From assembly GCA_003538495.1 (NCBI GenBank), contig DPSD01000702.1, forward strand, positions 11,228-22,727: DNA of 11,500 bases, read 5' to 3'. The notes under the pieces are model-generated. The model saw only the letters and a program-made list of their open reading frames with translations, did no database searches and was not told the DNA's origin. The DNA is from Accumulibacter sp. Its GTDB lineage: Bacteria > Pseudomonadota > Gammaproteobacteria > Burkholderiales > Rhodocyclaceae. The translations under genes were made by a program, and so were the position numbers. Below, piece by piece: positions 1 through 7,870 of this stretch (position 1 is the first letter of the stretch; every line of letters begins with the position of its first letter).

Positions 1-172
1 CCATGATCTCGAACTTCTCGATGCCGGTGAACAACTTGAGAGCGACCGCCTCGAGCGGCACTTCGGTGAACATGAACAGGAAGCTGAGGACCGTCAGGCC
101 GAGCGAGATCGAGATCGGCATGCCCGTCAGCATCAGACACAACAGGATGGTGAAGATGATGATGGCGTTCAT
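1..172 (-). CDS. dctM: TRAP transporter large permease DctM, N-terminal fragment
   Basis: Only the first 57 codons are in the window; the rest runs off the left edge. The visible protein starts MNAIIIFTILLCLMLTGMPI and is almost entirely hydrophobic, with a GMPIS segment followed by a second hydrophobic stretch and the region GIEKFEIM. This is the usual start of DctM, the 12-TM family subunit that forms the sodium-coupled transport channel for C4-dicarboxylates in the inner membrane. The ATG overlaps the dctQ stop codon (ATGA), and a GGAGG sits about 9 nt upstream inside dctQ, so translation is probably coupled. Identity is supported by the N-terminal pattern together with the adjacent dctQ and dctP; the fragment alone would be weaker evidence. 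Confidence 0.9.
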   Translation of the reverse strand, partial: MNAIIIFTILLCLMLTGMPISISLGLTVLSFLFMFTEVPLEAVALKLFTGIEKFEIM

Positions 173-873
173 TGTTTCTGGCCTCCGTTGCCCGAGCGAT
201 CTTCCGGATGTCGCTTCTCGTACGTCCGGTCATGGGGATGCAGGTTGTCCTCCATCTCGTAGACCGTCACCTCGTCCGGAATCTCTTCCGTTTCGAGTCC
301 ATCGACATGGCCGTGATCGTGGTGCGGCAACTCGCCGGTCTTCAGGAAACTCACGGTGACCTGCAGAAAGCGGAAACACATCAACGACGAACCCAGCGGG
401 ATGGCGCTATAGACCACCCAGGTCGGCCACTCGAGGTCGGGTGTCGTCGGCCCAGAGAACATGTCGTTGGTATTCATCCCGAGAAACTGGAAGATCGCGT
501 AGTGGGCACCGTTGTCCCACACGAAAAACGCGCCCAGGGTACCGACGACGCCGGTAAACAAGGCGCCGGCGAGCATGCCAAAAACGACGAACTTGGCGCG
601 CCAGCGATCGCTCAGGCGGTTGATCATCACGTCGACCCCGACGTGGATGCCGGTGCGAACGCCGTAGGCCGCTCCGAACTTCGCCATCCAGACGAACATG
701 ATGATGCACAGCTCCTGCGCCCATCCGACGTTGAGCGACAGCAACCAGTCCTGCAAGACCGGAATTTCATATCCGGCCGCGTAGCGATGGGCGACGGAGA
801 TAAAGATGATCGTCGTCGCCGCCCCCATGAGGAAGGTGATCAGCCATTCCTCCAGGTGATCAAGTATTTTCAT
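169..873 (-). CDS. dctQ: TRAP transporter small membrane subunit DctQ
   Basis: A 234-residue protein with four predicted membrane segments at about 9-28, 51-70, 95-119 and 149-176. The segment WAQELCIIMFVWMAKFGAAY followed by GVRTGIHVGVDV is the recognisable DctQ core. DctQ pairs with DctM in the inner membrane and helps dock the periplasmic binding protein. It is at the long end for DctQ because of an extended loop before the last membrane segment and a hydrophilic tail (about 178-234) that starts with a His-rich patch (HHDHGH) and continues acidic. The ATG is preceded by a GGGGGA ribosome site. It lies 89 bp downstream of dctP, beyond an intrinsic terminator, and overlaps dctM by ATGA. The family call is firm; the substrate (C4-dicarboxylate) is inferred from dctP and dctSR. 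Confidence 0.93.
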   Translation of the reverse strand: MKILDHLEEWLITFLMGAATTIIFISVAHRYAAGYEIPVLQDWLLSLNVGWAQELCIIMFVWMAKFGAAYGVRTGIHVGVDVMINRLSDRWRAKFVVFGMLAGALFTGVVGTLGAFFVWDNGAHYAIFQFLGMNTNDMFSGPTTPDLEWPTWVVYSAIPLGSSLMCFRFLQVTVSFLKTGELPHHDHGHVDGLETEEIPDEVTVYEMEDNLHPHDRTYEKRHPEDRSGNGGQKQ

Positions 874-906
874 TCATGAGTCCCCCAGAAAGTCCCCGCC
901 TGCCTG

Positions 907-939
907 AAAAAAACCCGCTGGGCGTGGTGTCCCAACGGG
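907..939 (-). terminator. Intrinsic terminator between dctP and dctQ
   Basis: On the minus strand, a 9-bp stem (arms 931-939 and 914-922, one G-U wobble) closes an 8-nt loop and is followed directly by seven U residues (A-run at 907-913). This is a textbook Rho-independent terminator 24 nt past the dctP stop codon and 34 nt before the dctQ start. Because dctQ and dctM depend on the same direction of transcription, it probably works as a partial terminator that keeps the binding protein more abundant than the membrane subunits. Alternatively dctQM has its own promoter, but there is little space for one. Confidence 0.9.
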
Positions 940-962
940 CTGCTTTCGTGCTCTCTAGCTCC

Positions 963-1976
963 CTAGAGCTTGCTTGGATCGAACCCGGTCTCCTTGTACA
1001 CCGACTGCAGTAGATCCTTGCCGATCCGCGATTCCATCTCCTTATGCACCGGCACCAGCGCCTTCTTGAAGGCCAGGCGCTGTTCGGGCGTCGGCACGTG
1101 GACGGCCGTCTTGCCGGTCTTCTTGACCGATTCGAGGTCCTTGTCGTTCTGCTCCTTGGCGATCTTGTTGGCGTACTCGGTCGACTCCTTCATCGCCGCT
1201 TCGAGCTGGCCGCGGACGTCTGCCGGCAAGCCGTCCCAGAACTTCTTGTTGACGATCACGGCGTAACCGAGGTACCCATGGTCGGTCAGCGCCAGATGCT
1301 TCTGCACTTCGAAGAACTTCTGGGTGTAAAGGTTGGAGATCGGGTTCTCGGTCCCGTCGACAACACCGGTCTGCAGTGCCTGATAAACCTCTGAGAAGGC
1401 CATCACCTGCGGAATCGCCTTGAGCGCGCGCATCTGCGCTTCGAGCACCTTGGACGACTGAATGCGCAGCTTCTTGCCCTTGAGATCCTCCGGCATCATG
1501 ATCGGCGTGTTCGCCGAAAACGACTTGAAGCCGTTGTCCCAGTAGGCCAGGCCGGTCACCCCCTTGGGCTCCAGCTTCTTCAACAGGCTCTTGCCAAGCG
1601 GACCCTGGGTCACTTTGTGCAGGTCGACGTAGTTGTCGAAGATGTACGGCAGGTCGAAGACTTCAAACTCCTTCACGCCGAGCGGGCCGAACTTGGCCAG
1701 CGACGGCGCGAGCATCTGCACGGCACCGAGTTGCAGCGCCTCGAGTTCCTCCTTGTCCTTGTACAGCGTCGAGTTGCCGTAGACTTCGACCTTGACCTTG
1801 CCCTTGGTCAGTTCGCCGGCGCGCTTGGCGAAGAAATCCGCACCCAGACCCTTCGGCGTATCGTTGGCTACCACGTGGCTGAACTTGATCACGATCGGAT
1901 CGTCGGCGAGAGCTGTGAGCGGCCCGGCGGACACTGCGCAGACCACCAAGCCAAACAGCAGTTTCGAAATTTTCAT
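963..1976 (-). CDS. dctP: C4-dicarboxylate-binding periplasmic protein DctP
   Basis: A 337-residue extracytoplasmic solute receptor of a TRAP transporter. It captures C4-dicarboxylates such as malate, succinate or fumarate in the periplasm and delivers them to DctQM. A Sec signal peptide covers about residues 1-24 (cleavage near TALA/DD). The mature protein shows the DctP pattern: IKFSHVVANDTPKG (30-43), WDNGFKSFSAN (146-156), the ligand-carboxylate Arg171 in LRIQSSKVLEAQM (170-182), and FSEVYQALQTGVVDGTENP (194-212). The last two stretches agree closely with what I recall of Rhodobacter capsulatus DctP, so the C4-dicarboxylate specificity is better supported than for a generic TRAP receptor. 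A strong GGAGGAGA ribosome site 4 nt upstream fixes the ATG start. It is the first gene of dctPQM, transcribed divergently from dctSR, and is followed by a terminator. Confidence 0.95.
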   Translation of the reverse strand: MKISKLLFGLVVCAVSAGPLTALADDPIVIKFSHVVANDTPKGLGADFFAKRAGELTKGKVKVEVYGNSTLYKDKEELEALQLGAVQMLAPSLAKFGPLGVKEFEVFDLPYIFDNYVDLHKVTQGPLGKSLLKKLEPKGVTGLAYWDNGFKSFSANTPIMMPEDLKGKKLRIQSSKVLEAQMRALKAIPQVMAFSEVYQALQTGVVDGTENPISNLYTQKFFEVQKHLALTDHGYLGYAVIVNKKFWDGLPADVRGQLEAAMKESTEYANKIAKEQNDKDLESVKKTGKTAVHVPTPEQRLAFKKALVPVHKEMESRIGKDLLQSVYKETGFDPSKL

Positions 1977-2167
1977 GTTGTCTCCTCCATTCGAGAGTTG
2001 GTTGTGAAATCACGCCATGACTGTGTTGCAGCAGCGAATATCACAAAAAAACGCGCTGGCGAGTATTGTGGAAATCCGCAATGCAATGCATCGACCAAGC
2101 GCCGGACCGCGGTTTGACATCGTCCATGGCGCTCTCGGCAGTCAGAACTTGGGTAAGATGGCAGCCC
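1977..2167. promoter_or_regulatory. Divergent dctP/dctS control region
   Basis: This 191-bp gap separates the diverging dctP and dctS start codons and must hold promoters for both operons. It includes a perfect 5+1+5 dyad at 2081-2091 inside a short GCAAT repeat, and a spaced CACAA/TTGTG inverted repeat (2042-2046 and 2066-2070). A perfect TTGACA (2114-2119) faces dctS, but no good -10 follows at the usual distance. On the minus strand a TGATAT-like -10 lies around 2037-2042 without a convincing -35. I see no sigma-54 (GG-N10-GC) element facing dctP. Given the FixJ-type regulator next door, its binding site is expected here; assigning it to either repeat is inference. Confidence 0.55.
2081..2091. 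promoter_or_regulatory. Perfect dyad, candidate regulator site
   Basis: The 11 bp read ATGCA-A-TGCAT, a perfect inverted repeat with a 1-nt centre, 105 bp upstream of dctP and 77 bp upstream of dctS. It is embedded in GCAATGCAATGCAT, so the palindrome partly arises from a short direct repeat. A role as DctR operator is a guess from position. Confidence 0.25.
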
Positions 2168-4162
2168 ATGAAAGACGCCCCCCTCGTATACCAGCGCGAC
2201 CTCCGGCGGCCCATTCCCCAGAATTGGTCGCACTGGTACCTCTCGATCCTCAAGGTGGCCGTCGGCCTGCTGCTGATCCTGCTGATCGCACTGCTCTGGC
2301 TGTTGCGCCAGAACGCGATCGATGAACAACGCTCGACCTTGATCGCCGACGTCCTTTGGCTGGAGCAAAGCGTTCGCTTTCACCTTGAAGGCAACTCCGA
2401 GCAACTGCGGCAACTCGCCCTCGACCTCACCCGGGCAGGCGATCAGGAGGCTCTATTCGCTCTGCGCGCGCGCCACATACTCAAGAACAACCCGGAACTG
2501 CAGCAGGTCCTGTGGCTGGACGCAACGGCCACCGCGGTGCACGGGATGCCGACCCGAAAGCTGCCGCGACACGAGTCGGAAGCATCCGACGACAGCCCCG
2601 TCGGCCGCGCGATCGAACTCGCCCGCCTCGGCGAGCCGGTCTACAGCGACGCCTATCAGACGGCTGAGGCAAGCCAGTTCGAACTCTACGTGCCGATCTT
2701 CGATGACGGCCGCTATCGCGGCACGCTGCTCGGCGTTTATTCGCTCAATGGCCTGCTCAAACAACAGGTTCCCTGGTGGTTCGCCGAAAAATATCAGGTC
2801 CGCGTTCTGGACGGCAACGGCAGCGTACTGGCCAGCAAATCGAAGATTGACGCCGCGGCGACCACCCTCAGCTACCCGGTCATCCTCGACCCGCCAGGCT
2901 ATGGCGTCGTGCTGCAGGTCACCGCCTACCGCGGAGCGGACAATCTGGCGCAGACCCTGATTGCGGCGCTGATCATTGTCCTTGCGGCGGCTGTCTTCTG
3001 GAGTCTGTGGGCGGTCCGTGGTCTGATCCAGAGGCGGCTCTACGCCGAGCAGGCACTGCGCTCGGAGTACGCATTCCGCAAGGCGATGGAGGACTCGCTG
3101 ATGGTCGGCATGCGGGCACGCGACCTCGACGGCCGGGTCAGCTACGTTAACCCGGCGTTCCTGCACATGGTCGGCTTCAGCGCCGAAGAGCTGATCGGCA
3201 CCGAACCACCGATGCCCTACTGGGCGCCGGAAGAAATGGACAGAACCCTGCAACTGCACAACGATGTACTCCAGGGCAAGGCGCCACAAGAGGGCTTCGA
3301 GATCCGCCTGATGCGCAAGGACGGCAGCCGCTTCGATGCTCTGGTCTATGAGGCGCCGCTGATTGACGCCGATGGTCAGCAAACCGGCTGGATGGCATCG
3401 ATCATCGACGTCACCGCCCGCAAGCACGCCGAGGAACTCGCCCAGCAGCAGCAGGAAAAACTTCAGGTCACCGCACGCCTGGTGACCATGGGCGAGATGG
3501 CGTCAACGCTGGCCCACGAGCTGAACCAGCCACTGGCGGCGATCACCAGTTACAACGCCGGCTGCCTGAACAAGCTGGAATCGGGCAATTTCACGACCGA
3601 GCAGCTGCAGGAAGCGCTCGGAAAACTGGCCGTCCAGGCCCAGCGTGCCGGCCACATCATCCGCCGGGTGCACGACTTCGTGCGCAAGAGCGAACCCAAG
3701 CGCGCGCCGTGCGACCTCGCCGAAGTGATCGACGACAGTGTCGGCTTCATCGACGGGGCGGCGAAGGCCCGCGGCGTCCGTATCGTCCGCGAGATCCAGG
3801 GCATGCGTCCCGAACTGATGGCCGATCCGGTGATGCTCGAACAGGTGCTGCTCAACCTGATGCGCAACGGCATCGAGGCGATGCGGCACACCCCCTCCGA
3901 GCAGCGGCGGCTGACCGTCAAGCTCAGCCAACTCGACAATCATCAAATGGAGATCCGGGTGATCGATCGTGGCCCGGGGATCCCGCCCGAGGTGAAAGAC
4001 AAGCTGTTTACCCCGTTGTTCTCGACCAAGGCCGAGGGCATGGGCATGGGACTCAACATCTGCCGTTCGATCATCGAGGTTCACCACGGCCGGCTCTGGG
4101 TTGAGGCCAACCCGGAAGGCGGCTCGATCTTTTTCATCACCCTCCCGATTGCCATGCAATGA
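2168..4162 (+). CDS. dctS: C4-dicarboxylate sensor histidine kinase DctS
   Basis: A 664-residue membrane sensor kinase. Order: cytoplasmic N terminus, TM1 about 24-46, periplasmic sensor region about 47-262 (Cache-like by layout), TM2 about 263-286, PAS domain about 298-415 (RDLDGRVSYVNPAFLHMVGF), then the transmitter. The phosphoacceptor is His450 in STLAHELNQPLAA; the ATPase shows an N box with Asn567 (LLNLMRNGIEAM), G1 DRGPGIP (600-606), FTPLFSTK (614-621) and G2 GMGMGL (624-629). All catalytic motifs are intact. The PAS carries no obvious haem-type signature, so this is not simply FixL. Architecture and divergent placement next to dctPQM match Rhodobacter DctS. The ATG at 2168 is chosen because the mature-looking N terminus starts there; an open frame reaches back to 2066, and no start has a strong ribosome site, so the N terminus is uncertain by up to 34 residues. 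Overlaps dctR by ATGA. Confidence 0.9.
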   Translation: MKDAPLVYQRDLRRPIPQNWSHWYLSILKVAVGLLLILLIALLWLLRQNAIDEQRSTLIADVLWLEQSVRFHLEGNSEQLRQLALDLTRAGDQEALFALRARHILKNNPELQQVLWLDATATAVHGMPTRKLPRHESEASDDSPVGRAIELARLGEPVYSDAYQTAEASQFELYVPIFDDGRYRGTLLGVYSLNGLLKQQVPWWFAEKYQVRVLDGNGSVLASKSKIDAAATTLSYPVILDPPGYGVVLQVTAYRGADNLAQTLIAALIIVLAAAVFWSLWAVRGLIQRRLYAEQALRSEYAFRKAMEDSLMVGMRARDLDGRVSYVNPAFLHMVGFSAEELIGTEPPMPYWAPEEMDRTLQLHNDVLQGKAPQEGFEIRLMRKDGSRFDALVYEAPLIDADGQQTGWMASIIDVTARKHAEELAQQQQEKLQVTARLVTMGEMASTLAHELNQPLAAITSYNAGCLNKLESGNFTTEQLQEALGKLAVQAQRAGHIIRRVHDFVRKSEPKRAPCDLAEVIDDSVGFIDGAAKARGVRIVREIQGMRPELMADPVMLEQVLLNLMRNGIEAMRHTPSEQRRLTVKLSQLDNHQMEIRVIDRGPGIPPEVKDKLFTPLFSTKAEGMGMGLNICRSIIEVHHGRLWVEANPEGGSIFFITLPIAMQ

Positions 4163-4758
4163 GCCCGCACGCCTACCTGGTCGACGACGACGAAGCGATC
4201 CGCGACTCACTCGGCTGGCTACTCGAATCGCGCGGTGTCGCGTGCCTGAGCTACCCCTCTGCCGAAGACTTCCTGGCTGCCTGGAACCCGTCGCTTACCG
4301 GCTGCGTCGTGCTCGACATCCGCATGGACGGCATGAGCGGACCCGAGCTTTTTGCGACCTTGTGCGAGCACGGCAGCAAGCTGCCGGTGATCTTTCTGAC
4401 CGGTCACGGCGACGTGCCGATGGCCGTCGCGGCACTGAAGCAGGGTGCCTTCGATTTTGTCGAGAAACCCTGCAACGACAACGAACTGGTCAATCGCGTG
4501 ATCGAAGCGCTGAAGCTCGATGAAACCCAGCGGCTGGCGGCGTCGGGCGCCGATACGGTAAACGCCCTGACCGACCGCCTCACCACCCGCGAGCGGCAGG
4601 TCATGGACCTGATCCTGGCCGGAAAGCTGAACAAGGTGATCGCCGACGAACTGCAGATCAGCATGCGCACGGTCGAAGTGCACCGCGCCAACCTCTTCGA
4701 AAAAATGGGCGTCAGAACAGCAGTTGAACTGGCGCAACTGCTGGCCGGCAAACGCTGA
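4159..4758 (+). CDS. dctR: FixJ/LuxR-type response regulator DctR
   Basis: A 199-residue two-domain response regulator. The receiver domain (about 4-118) has the acidic pocket Asp9-Asp10-Asp11, phosphoacceptor Asp53 in VVLDIRMDGMSG, Thr81 (FLTGHGD) and Lys103 (EKPCNDNEL). A linker leads to a LuxR/GerE-type helix-turn-helix at about 137-197, with LTTRERQVMDLILAGKLNKV and the recognition segment SMRTVEVHRANLFEKMGV. The length and the GHGDVPMAVAALKQGAFDF stretch are typical of FixJ-like regulators. The start overlaps the dctS stop as ATGA, and no ribosome site is evident, which suggests translational coupling. Phosphorylated by DctS, it probably activates dctPQM from the intergenic region. The family is certain; the target is inferred from context and the Rhodobacter dctSR precedent. 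Confidence 0.93.
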   Translation: MSPHAYLVDDDEAIRDSLGWLLESRGVACLSYPSAEDFLAAWNPSLTGCVVLDIRMDGMSGPELFATLCEHGSKLPVIFLTGHGDVPMAVAALKQGAFDFVEKPCNDNELVNRVIEALKLDETQRLAASGADTVNALTDRLTTRERQVMDLILAGKLNKVIADELQISMRTVEVHRANLFEKMGVRTAVELAQLLAGKR

Positions 4759-4800
4759 CCACGGTTGCGGATCCCGTTCCCGGCGAACGCCGCCAGGGCC

Positions 4801-6210
4801 TCAAGCGGGCGCCATCTGGAAAGCCGCAGGTGGCGGGCCGTCGCCAGCCTCCCAGAGCGGCACCAAACCCTCCTCACCCGGCGCACAGGCGAAGGCCGCA
4901 TCGACACCGACCCCGCCAACCCACGCCAGCCGCTCGCCGCACCACAGCAGTGGCAGGCGCGCTCGTTCCCAGGGTGGCATCGCCGCTTCCTGCAACACGT
5001 TGCGCAGGCTTCTTGCCGGCCGCCGCGGATCGGGCCGCAGACGCTCACCGCCCTGCCTGGACCGGAGGCAAACACTGGCGCCGACGAGCAAGCGATGACT
5101 GATCCCGCTGCCTACGGTGCGTACGAAGGACACCCGATCGCCGCCCCACGGCAAGGCCAGCTCACCGTTCCAGGGAACGGCAACTTGCGGAATCGGCTCG
5201 CGCCGCACGACGACGTGCAATTCGCCACGATAGGCGCGCAACTCGCCATCCCGCGTCGCGACGCAGGTTTGCGAACTGGCGCCGACCCGCGACAACTGCC
5301 GCAGGGCCTCGTCAAGCCAGCGTTCATCGGGAGCGCGAAAACCGGCAGTACGAAGCTCCCAGCGCAACAGGTTGCGCGCTCGCGACGGACTCAGAACGCT
5401 GAAACGTGCCAGATCGATCCGCCCCTGCGTGCTGGTAGTGGCGCCCCGGTCGGCGCTCGCCAGTTCTTCGAGCAGCGCCGCCGCCTCTGAAAAGAGTCGC
5501 GCGGCGCGCGCCAGCGCCTGTGGCGCCGCCGGGAAAATCTCCGTGATTCGCGGCATGACTTGCCGTCGCAGGTGGTTGCGGCGGTAGCGGCAGTCGGCGT
5601 TGCTCTCGTCTTCGATCCACGCCAGCGAATGCTCTTCGGCATAGCGCGCAATCTCCGACCGCGCAACGTCGAGCAAGGGACGGATCAGCCGGGGCCCGGC
5701 AGCCTGCGAGCGTTCGGCAGGCATCCCGGCGGCGCCGCCGACGCCAGCGCCGCGCAGCAACCTGAACAGGACGGTCTCGGCCTGATCGTCGCGGTGATGC
5801 GCCAGCGCCAGCCAGTCTGCGGAGCAGTTGGCAAACACCGCGTGCCGCACGCCGCGTGCCGCTGCTTCCAGTCCCTCACCGCGAGCATCCGGCACTTGTG
5901 CTCGAACGACCGCCAGCGGTACGCCGCGGCTTCGGCAGAAGTCCGAACAGAACGTCGCCCACGCGTCAGCGTTGGCGCTCAGGCCATGGTGCACGTGCAC
6001 CGCCGACAGCTCCACAGCGACGCCCGTTCGCCGTAGGCGATCGAGCGCGTGCACCAGTACGACCGAATCAAGACCGCCGGAAAGGCCGACGCACAAGCGG
6101 GCGCCCAACAACAAGCGGGGCTTGAGAAACGCCGCCAGCGTCTGCGCGATCAGACCGGCGGATCCTGGCTGACCGAACTCAGTGCCGTGCCTGTTCTTTG
6201 ACCCGGCCAT
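4801..6210 (-). CDS. tilS: tRNA(Ile)-lysidine synthase TilS
   Basis: A 469-residue PP-loop ATPase that attaches lysine to C34 of the CAU-anticodon tRNA-Ile, making it read AUA; essential in most bacteria. The N-terminal domain shows the P-loop-like SGGLDS (44-49), VHVHHGL (71-77), [13 protein letters not shown] (134-146), [13 protein letters not shown] (151-163), RPLLDVAR (177-184) and [16 protein letters not shown] (200-215). The remainder covers the TilS substrate-binding and C-terminal domains ([37 protein letters not shown]). It is slightly longer than the E. coli protein (about 430). The only plausible start is the ATG at 6210, inside the 3' end of accA (32-bp overlap), so it is likely translated by coupling from accA. 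It converges on dctR with 42 bp between the stops and no clear terminator there. Confidence 0.95.
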   Translation of the reverse strand: MAGSKNRHGTEFGQPGSAGLIAQTLAAFLKPRLLLGARLCVGLSGGLDSVVLVHALDRLRRTGVAVELSAVHVHHGLSANADAWATFCSDFCRSRGVPLAVVRAQVPDARGEGLEAAARGVRHAVFANCSADWLALAHHRDDQAETVLFRLLRGAGVGGAAGMPAERSQAAGPRLIRPLLDVARSEIARYAEEHSLAWIEDESNADCRYRRNHLRRQVMPRITEIFPAAPQALARAARLFSEAAALLEELASADRGATTSTQGRIDLARFSVLSPSRARNLLRWELRTAGFRAPDERWLDEALRQLSRVGASSQTCVATRDGELRAYRGELHVVVRREPIPQVAVPWNGELALPWGGDRVSFVRTVGSGISHRLLVGASVCLRSRQGGERLRPDPRRPARSLRNVLQEAAMPPWERARLPLLWCGERLAWVGGVGVDAAFACAPGEEGLVPLWEAGDGPPPAAFQMAPA

Positions 6211-7147
6211 AGGCCAGCAAACGTTCCAGGCGCCGCTTCAGCAAGTCGCGAGTCGGCACCGGGGCGAGCTGCTGCAAGGCTTCCTGCAGCGCCTGCTTGA
6301 GGTTCTTGGCCATTGCCGGATGGTCGCGATGGGCGCCGCCGGTCGGTTCGTTGACGATCCTGTCGATCAAACCCAGGGATTTCAGGCGCGGAGCGGTAAT
6401 GCCCATGATCTCTGCCGCCTCGCTCGCCTTTTCGGCGCTCTTCCAGAGGATCGTCGCGCAGCCCTCGGGAGAAATCACCGAATACGTCGCGTATTGCAGC
6501 ATCTGCACCTGGTCGCCAACGCCGATCGCCAGGGCACCGCCCGAGCCTCCCTCACCAATGACGGTGACGATGATCGGCACCTTCAGCTCCGCCATGACGT
6601 AGAGGTTGCGGCCGATGGCCTCTGATTGGCCGCGTTCTTCGGCGTCGATGCCGGGATACGCCCCGGGCGTGTCGATGAAGGTCAGTACCGGAATGGCGAA
6701 CTTCTCGGCCAGTCGCATCAGACGCAAGGCCTTGCGATAACCCTCTGGCCTCGGCATGCCGAAGTTGCGGAAGATCTTGTCCTTGGTGTCACGCCCCTTC
6801 TGGTGGCCGATCACCATCACCGCCTGACCGCTGAAGCGGGCCAGCCCACCAACGATCGCATGATCGTCGGCAAAGCTGCGGTCGCCGTGCAACTCCTCGA
6901 AGTCGGTGAAGATCAGCGACAGGTAGTCGAGGGTATATGGCCGTTGTGGATGGCGCGCCACCTGCGAGACCTGCCAGGCCGTCAGCCGAGCGTAGGTCTC
7001 CTTCGTGAGGCTCTGACCTTTCTGCTCAAGGCGACTGATCTCTTCCGAGATATCGACGGCCGACTCGTCCTGCGCGAAGCGCAGGGCTTCGATCTTGCCT
7101 TCGAGATCAGCGATCGGCTGTTCGAAATCGAGGAAACTGGTTTTCAT
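6179..7147 (-). CDS. accA: Acetyl-CoA carboxylase carboxyltransferase subunit alpha
   Basis: A 322-residue protein that, with AccD, transfers the carboxyl group from carboxybiotin to acetyl-CoA to make malonyl-CoA, the first committed step of fatty acid synthesis, in the cytoplasm. The N terminus [20 protein letters not shown] is the standard AccA start and gives a length close to the E. coli 319; the frame is open further upstream to 7213, but those residues do not belong to the family. Conserved stretches are [12 protein letters not shown] (65-76), [12 protein letters not shown] (114-125), the crotonase-fold DTPGAYPG (159-166), [11 protein letters not shown] (198-208) and [13 protein letters not shown] (224-236). 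It sits between the AlkA-type glycosylase (93-bp gap) and tilS (overlapping). The ribosome site is weak (a GGG only). AccA itself is certain. Confidence 0.97.
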   Translation of the reverse strand: MKTSFLDFEQPIADLEGKIEALRFAQDESAVDISEEISRLEQKGQSLTKETYARLTAWQVSQVARHPQRPYTLDYLSLIFTDFEELHGDRSFADDHAIVGGLARFSGQAVMVIGHQKGRDTKDKIFRNFGMPRPEGYRKALRLMRLAEKFAIPVLTFIDTPGAYPGIDAEERGQSEAIGRNLYVMAELKVPIIVTVIGEGGSGGALAIGVGDQVQMLQYATYSVISPEGCATILWKSAEKASEAAEIMGITAPRLKSLGLIDRIVNEPTGGAHRDHPAMAKNLKQALQEALQQLAPVPTRDLLKRRLERLLAYGRVKEQARH

Positions 7148-7193
7148 CAGGCCCAACCGTGTTTGAAAGCATGCCGATTCTTCAAAACCTGTC

Positions 7194-7199
7194 ATTCTA
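7194..7199 (-). promoter_or_regulatory. accA: Possible accA -10 element
   Basis: The minus strand reads TAGAAT here, one change from TATAAT and common in betaproteobacterial promoters. It would give a leader of about 40 nt before the accA ATG. No good -35 hexamer is found at 16-18 nt, so support is only partial. If used, accA-tilS can be transcribed independently of the glycosylase gene. Confidence 0.3.
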
Positions 7200-7240
7200 A
7201 CCCGAAAGGACAAGCCACTGATCTGCCGAAACCAGCCGCG

Positions 7241-7858
7241 TCAATATTCCACGGGTAGCGGGTCGAGGCTTCGCCAGAGATACCAGGTCGCAACCGAACG
7301 CCACGGGCGCCAGCGTTCGCCATGCGCAGCAAGCGTCCGCCGCGGCGGACGCTCTCCCTGAAAGAAGTGTCTGGCCACCGCCTTCTGCAGGCCGATGTCG
7401 TCAAGGGGGAAGACATCGGGGCGCAACTGACTGAAGATCAGAAACATTTCGGCCGTCCACACGCCGATCCCGCGCACCGCAGTCAACTCGTCAATGACCT
7501 CCGCGTCGCTCATCGCCGACCAGTGACCGACGTGGATCTGACCGTTGTCGAAGTGCCGTGCCAGGTCGACGACATACTCGACCTTGCGCACCGAAAGTCC
7601 GCAGGCTCGCAAACTTGCCGGGTCACGCGCCAGGATTTCGGTCGGGTTGATCGCCGGCAAAGCGGCTGCGAAGCGCTGCCAGACACTGTCCGCCGCCTTC
7701 ACCGAAATTTGCTGGCCGACAATCGAGCGCACCAAGGTCACGAAGGGCTCTCCACGCGAAACCAGCGCCGTGCCGGCAAAACGCTCAACAAGCCCAGCGA
7801 GCACCGGGTCGCGCCGTGCCAAGTCTGCTGAAGCCTGCTGCCAATAGCGAGGTGTCAT
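7241..7858 (-). CDS. AlkA-family DNA-3-methyladenine glycosylase
   Basis: A 205-residue HhH-GPD base-excision repair enzyme that removes alkylated purines such as 3-methyladenine from DNA. It shows an N-terminal helical segment with SIVGQQISVKAADSVWQRF (45-63), the helix-hairpin-helix LTAVRGIGVWTAEMFLIF (126-143) and the catalytic loop DVFPLDDIGLQKAV (148-161) with Asp153/Asp154. There is no Fe-S cysteine cluster, which separates it from Nth/MutY. It is shorter than E. coli AlkA (282) because it lacks the extra N-terminal domain, as in many single-domain homologues. The ATG at 7858 (MTPRYWQQASADLARRDP) is preferred over an upstream extension to 8005, because the extra 49 residues are low-complexity and lack family character. 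No ribosome site is visible. It lies upstream of accA in the same direction. Confidence 0.9.
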   Translation of the reverse strand: MTPRYWQQASADLARRDPVLAGLVERFAGTALVSRGEPFVTLVRSIVGQQISVKAADSVWQRFAAALPAINPTEILARDPASLRACGLSVRKVEYVVDLARHFDNGQIHVGHWSAMSDAEVIDELTAVRGIGVWTAEMFLIFSQLRPDVFPLDDIGLQKAVARHFFQGERPPRRTLAAHGERWRPWRSVATWYLWRSLDPLPVEY

Positions 7859-7864
7859 CTGGCA

Positions 7865-7870
7865 ATTGTA
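7865..7870 (-). promoter_or_regulatory. Possible -10 element of the glycosylase gene
   Basis: The minus strand reads TACAAT, one change from consensus. Its last base is 7 nt before the A of the ATG at 7858, so transcription from it would begin at or next to the start codon, giving a leaderless mRNA, in keeping with the missing ribosome site. No clear -35 is present at 16-18 nt, which keeps confidence low. Confidence 0.25.

Noticed and set aside
169..879. Plus-strand frame of 235 codons opposite dctQ
   Set aside because: Exactly mirrors dctQ; its composition is His/Arg/Val-rich and no domain is visible.
2114..2119. Perfect TTGACA upstream of dctS as a promoter
   Set aside because: No acceptable -10 at 16-18 nt; the nearest TATAAT-like hexamer is 34 nt away, so it is kept only as a note in the intergenic entry.
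2453..3427. Minus-strand open frame (324 codons) opposite dctS
   Set aside because: The opposite strand encodes an intact histidine kinase with all motifs; this frame has no family character and no ribosome site.
4759..4800. Bidirectional terminator between the converging dctR and tilS
   Set aside because: Only a weak CGGCG/CGCCG pairing with a 2-nt loop and no T-run on either side.
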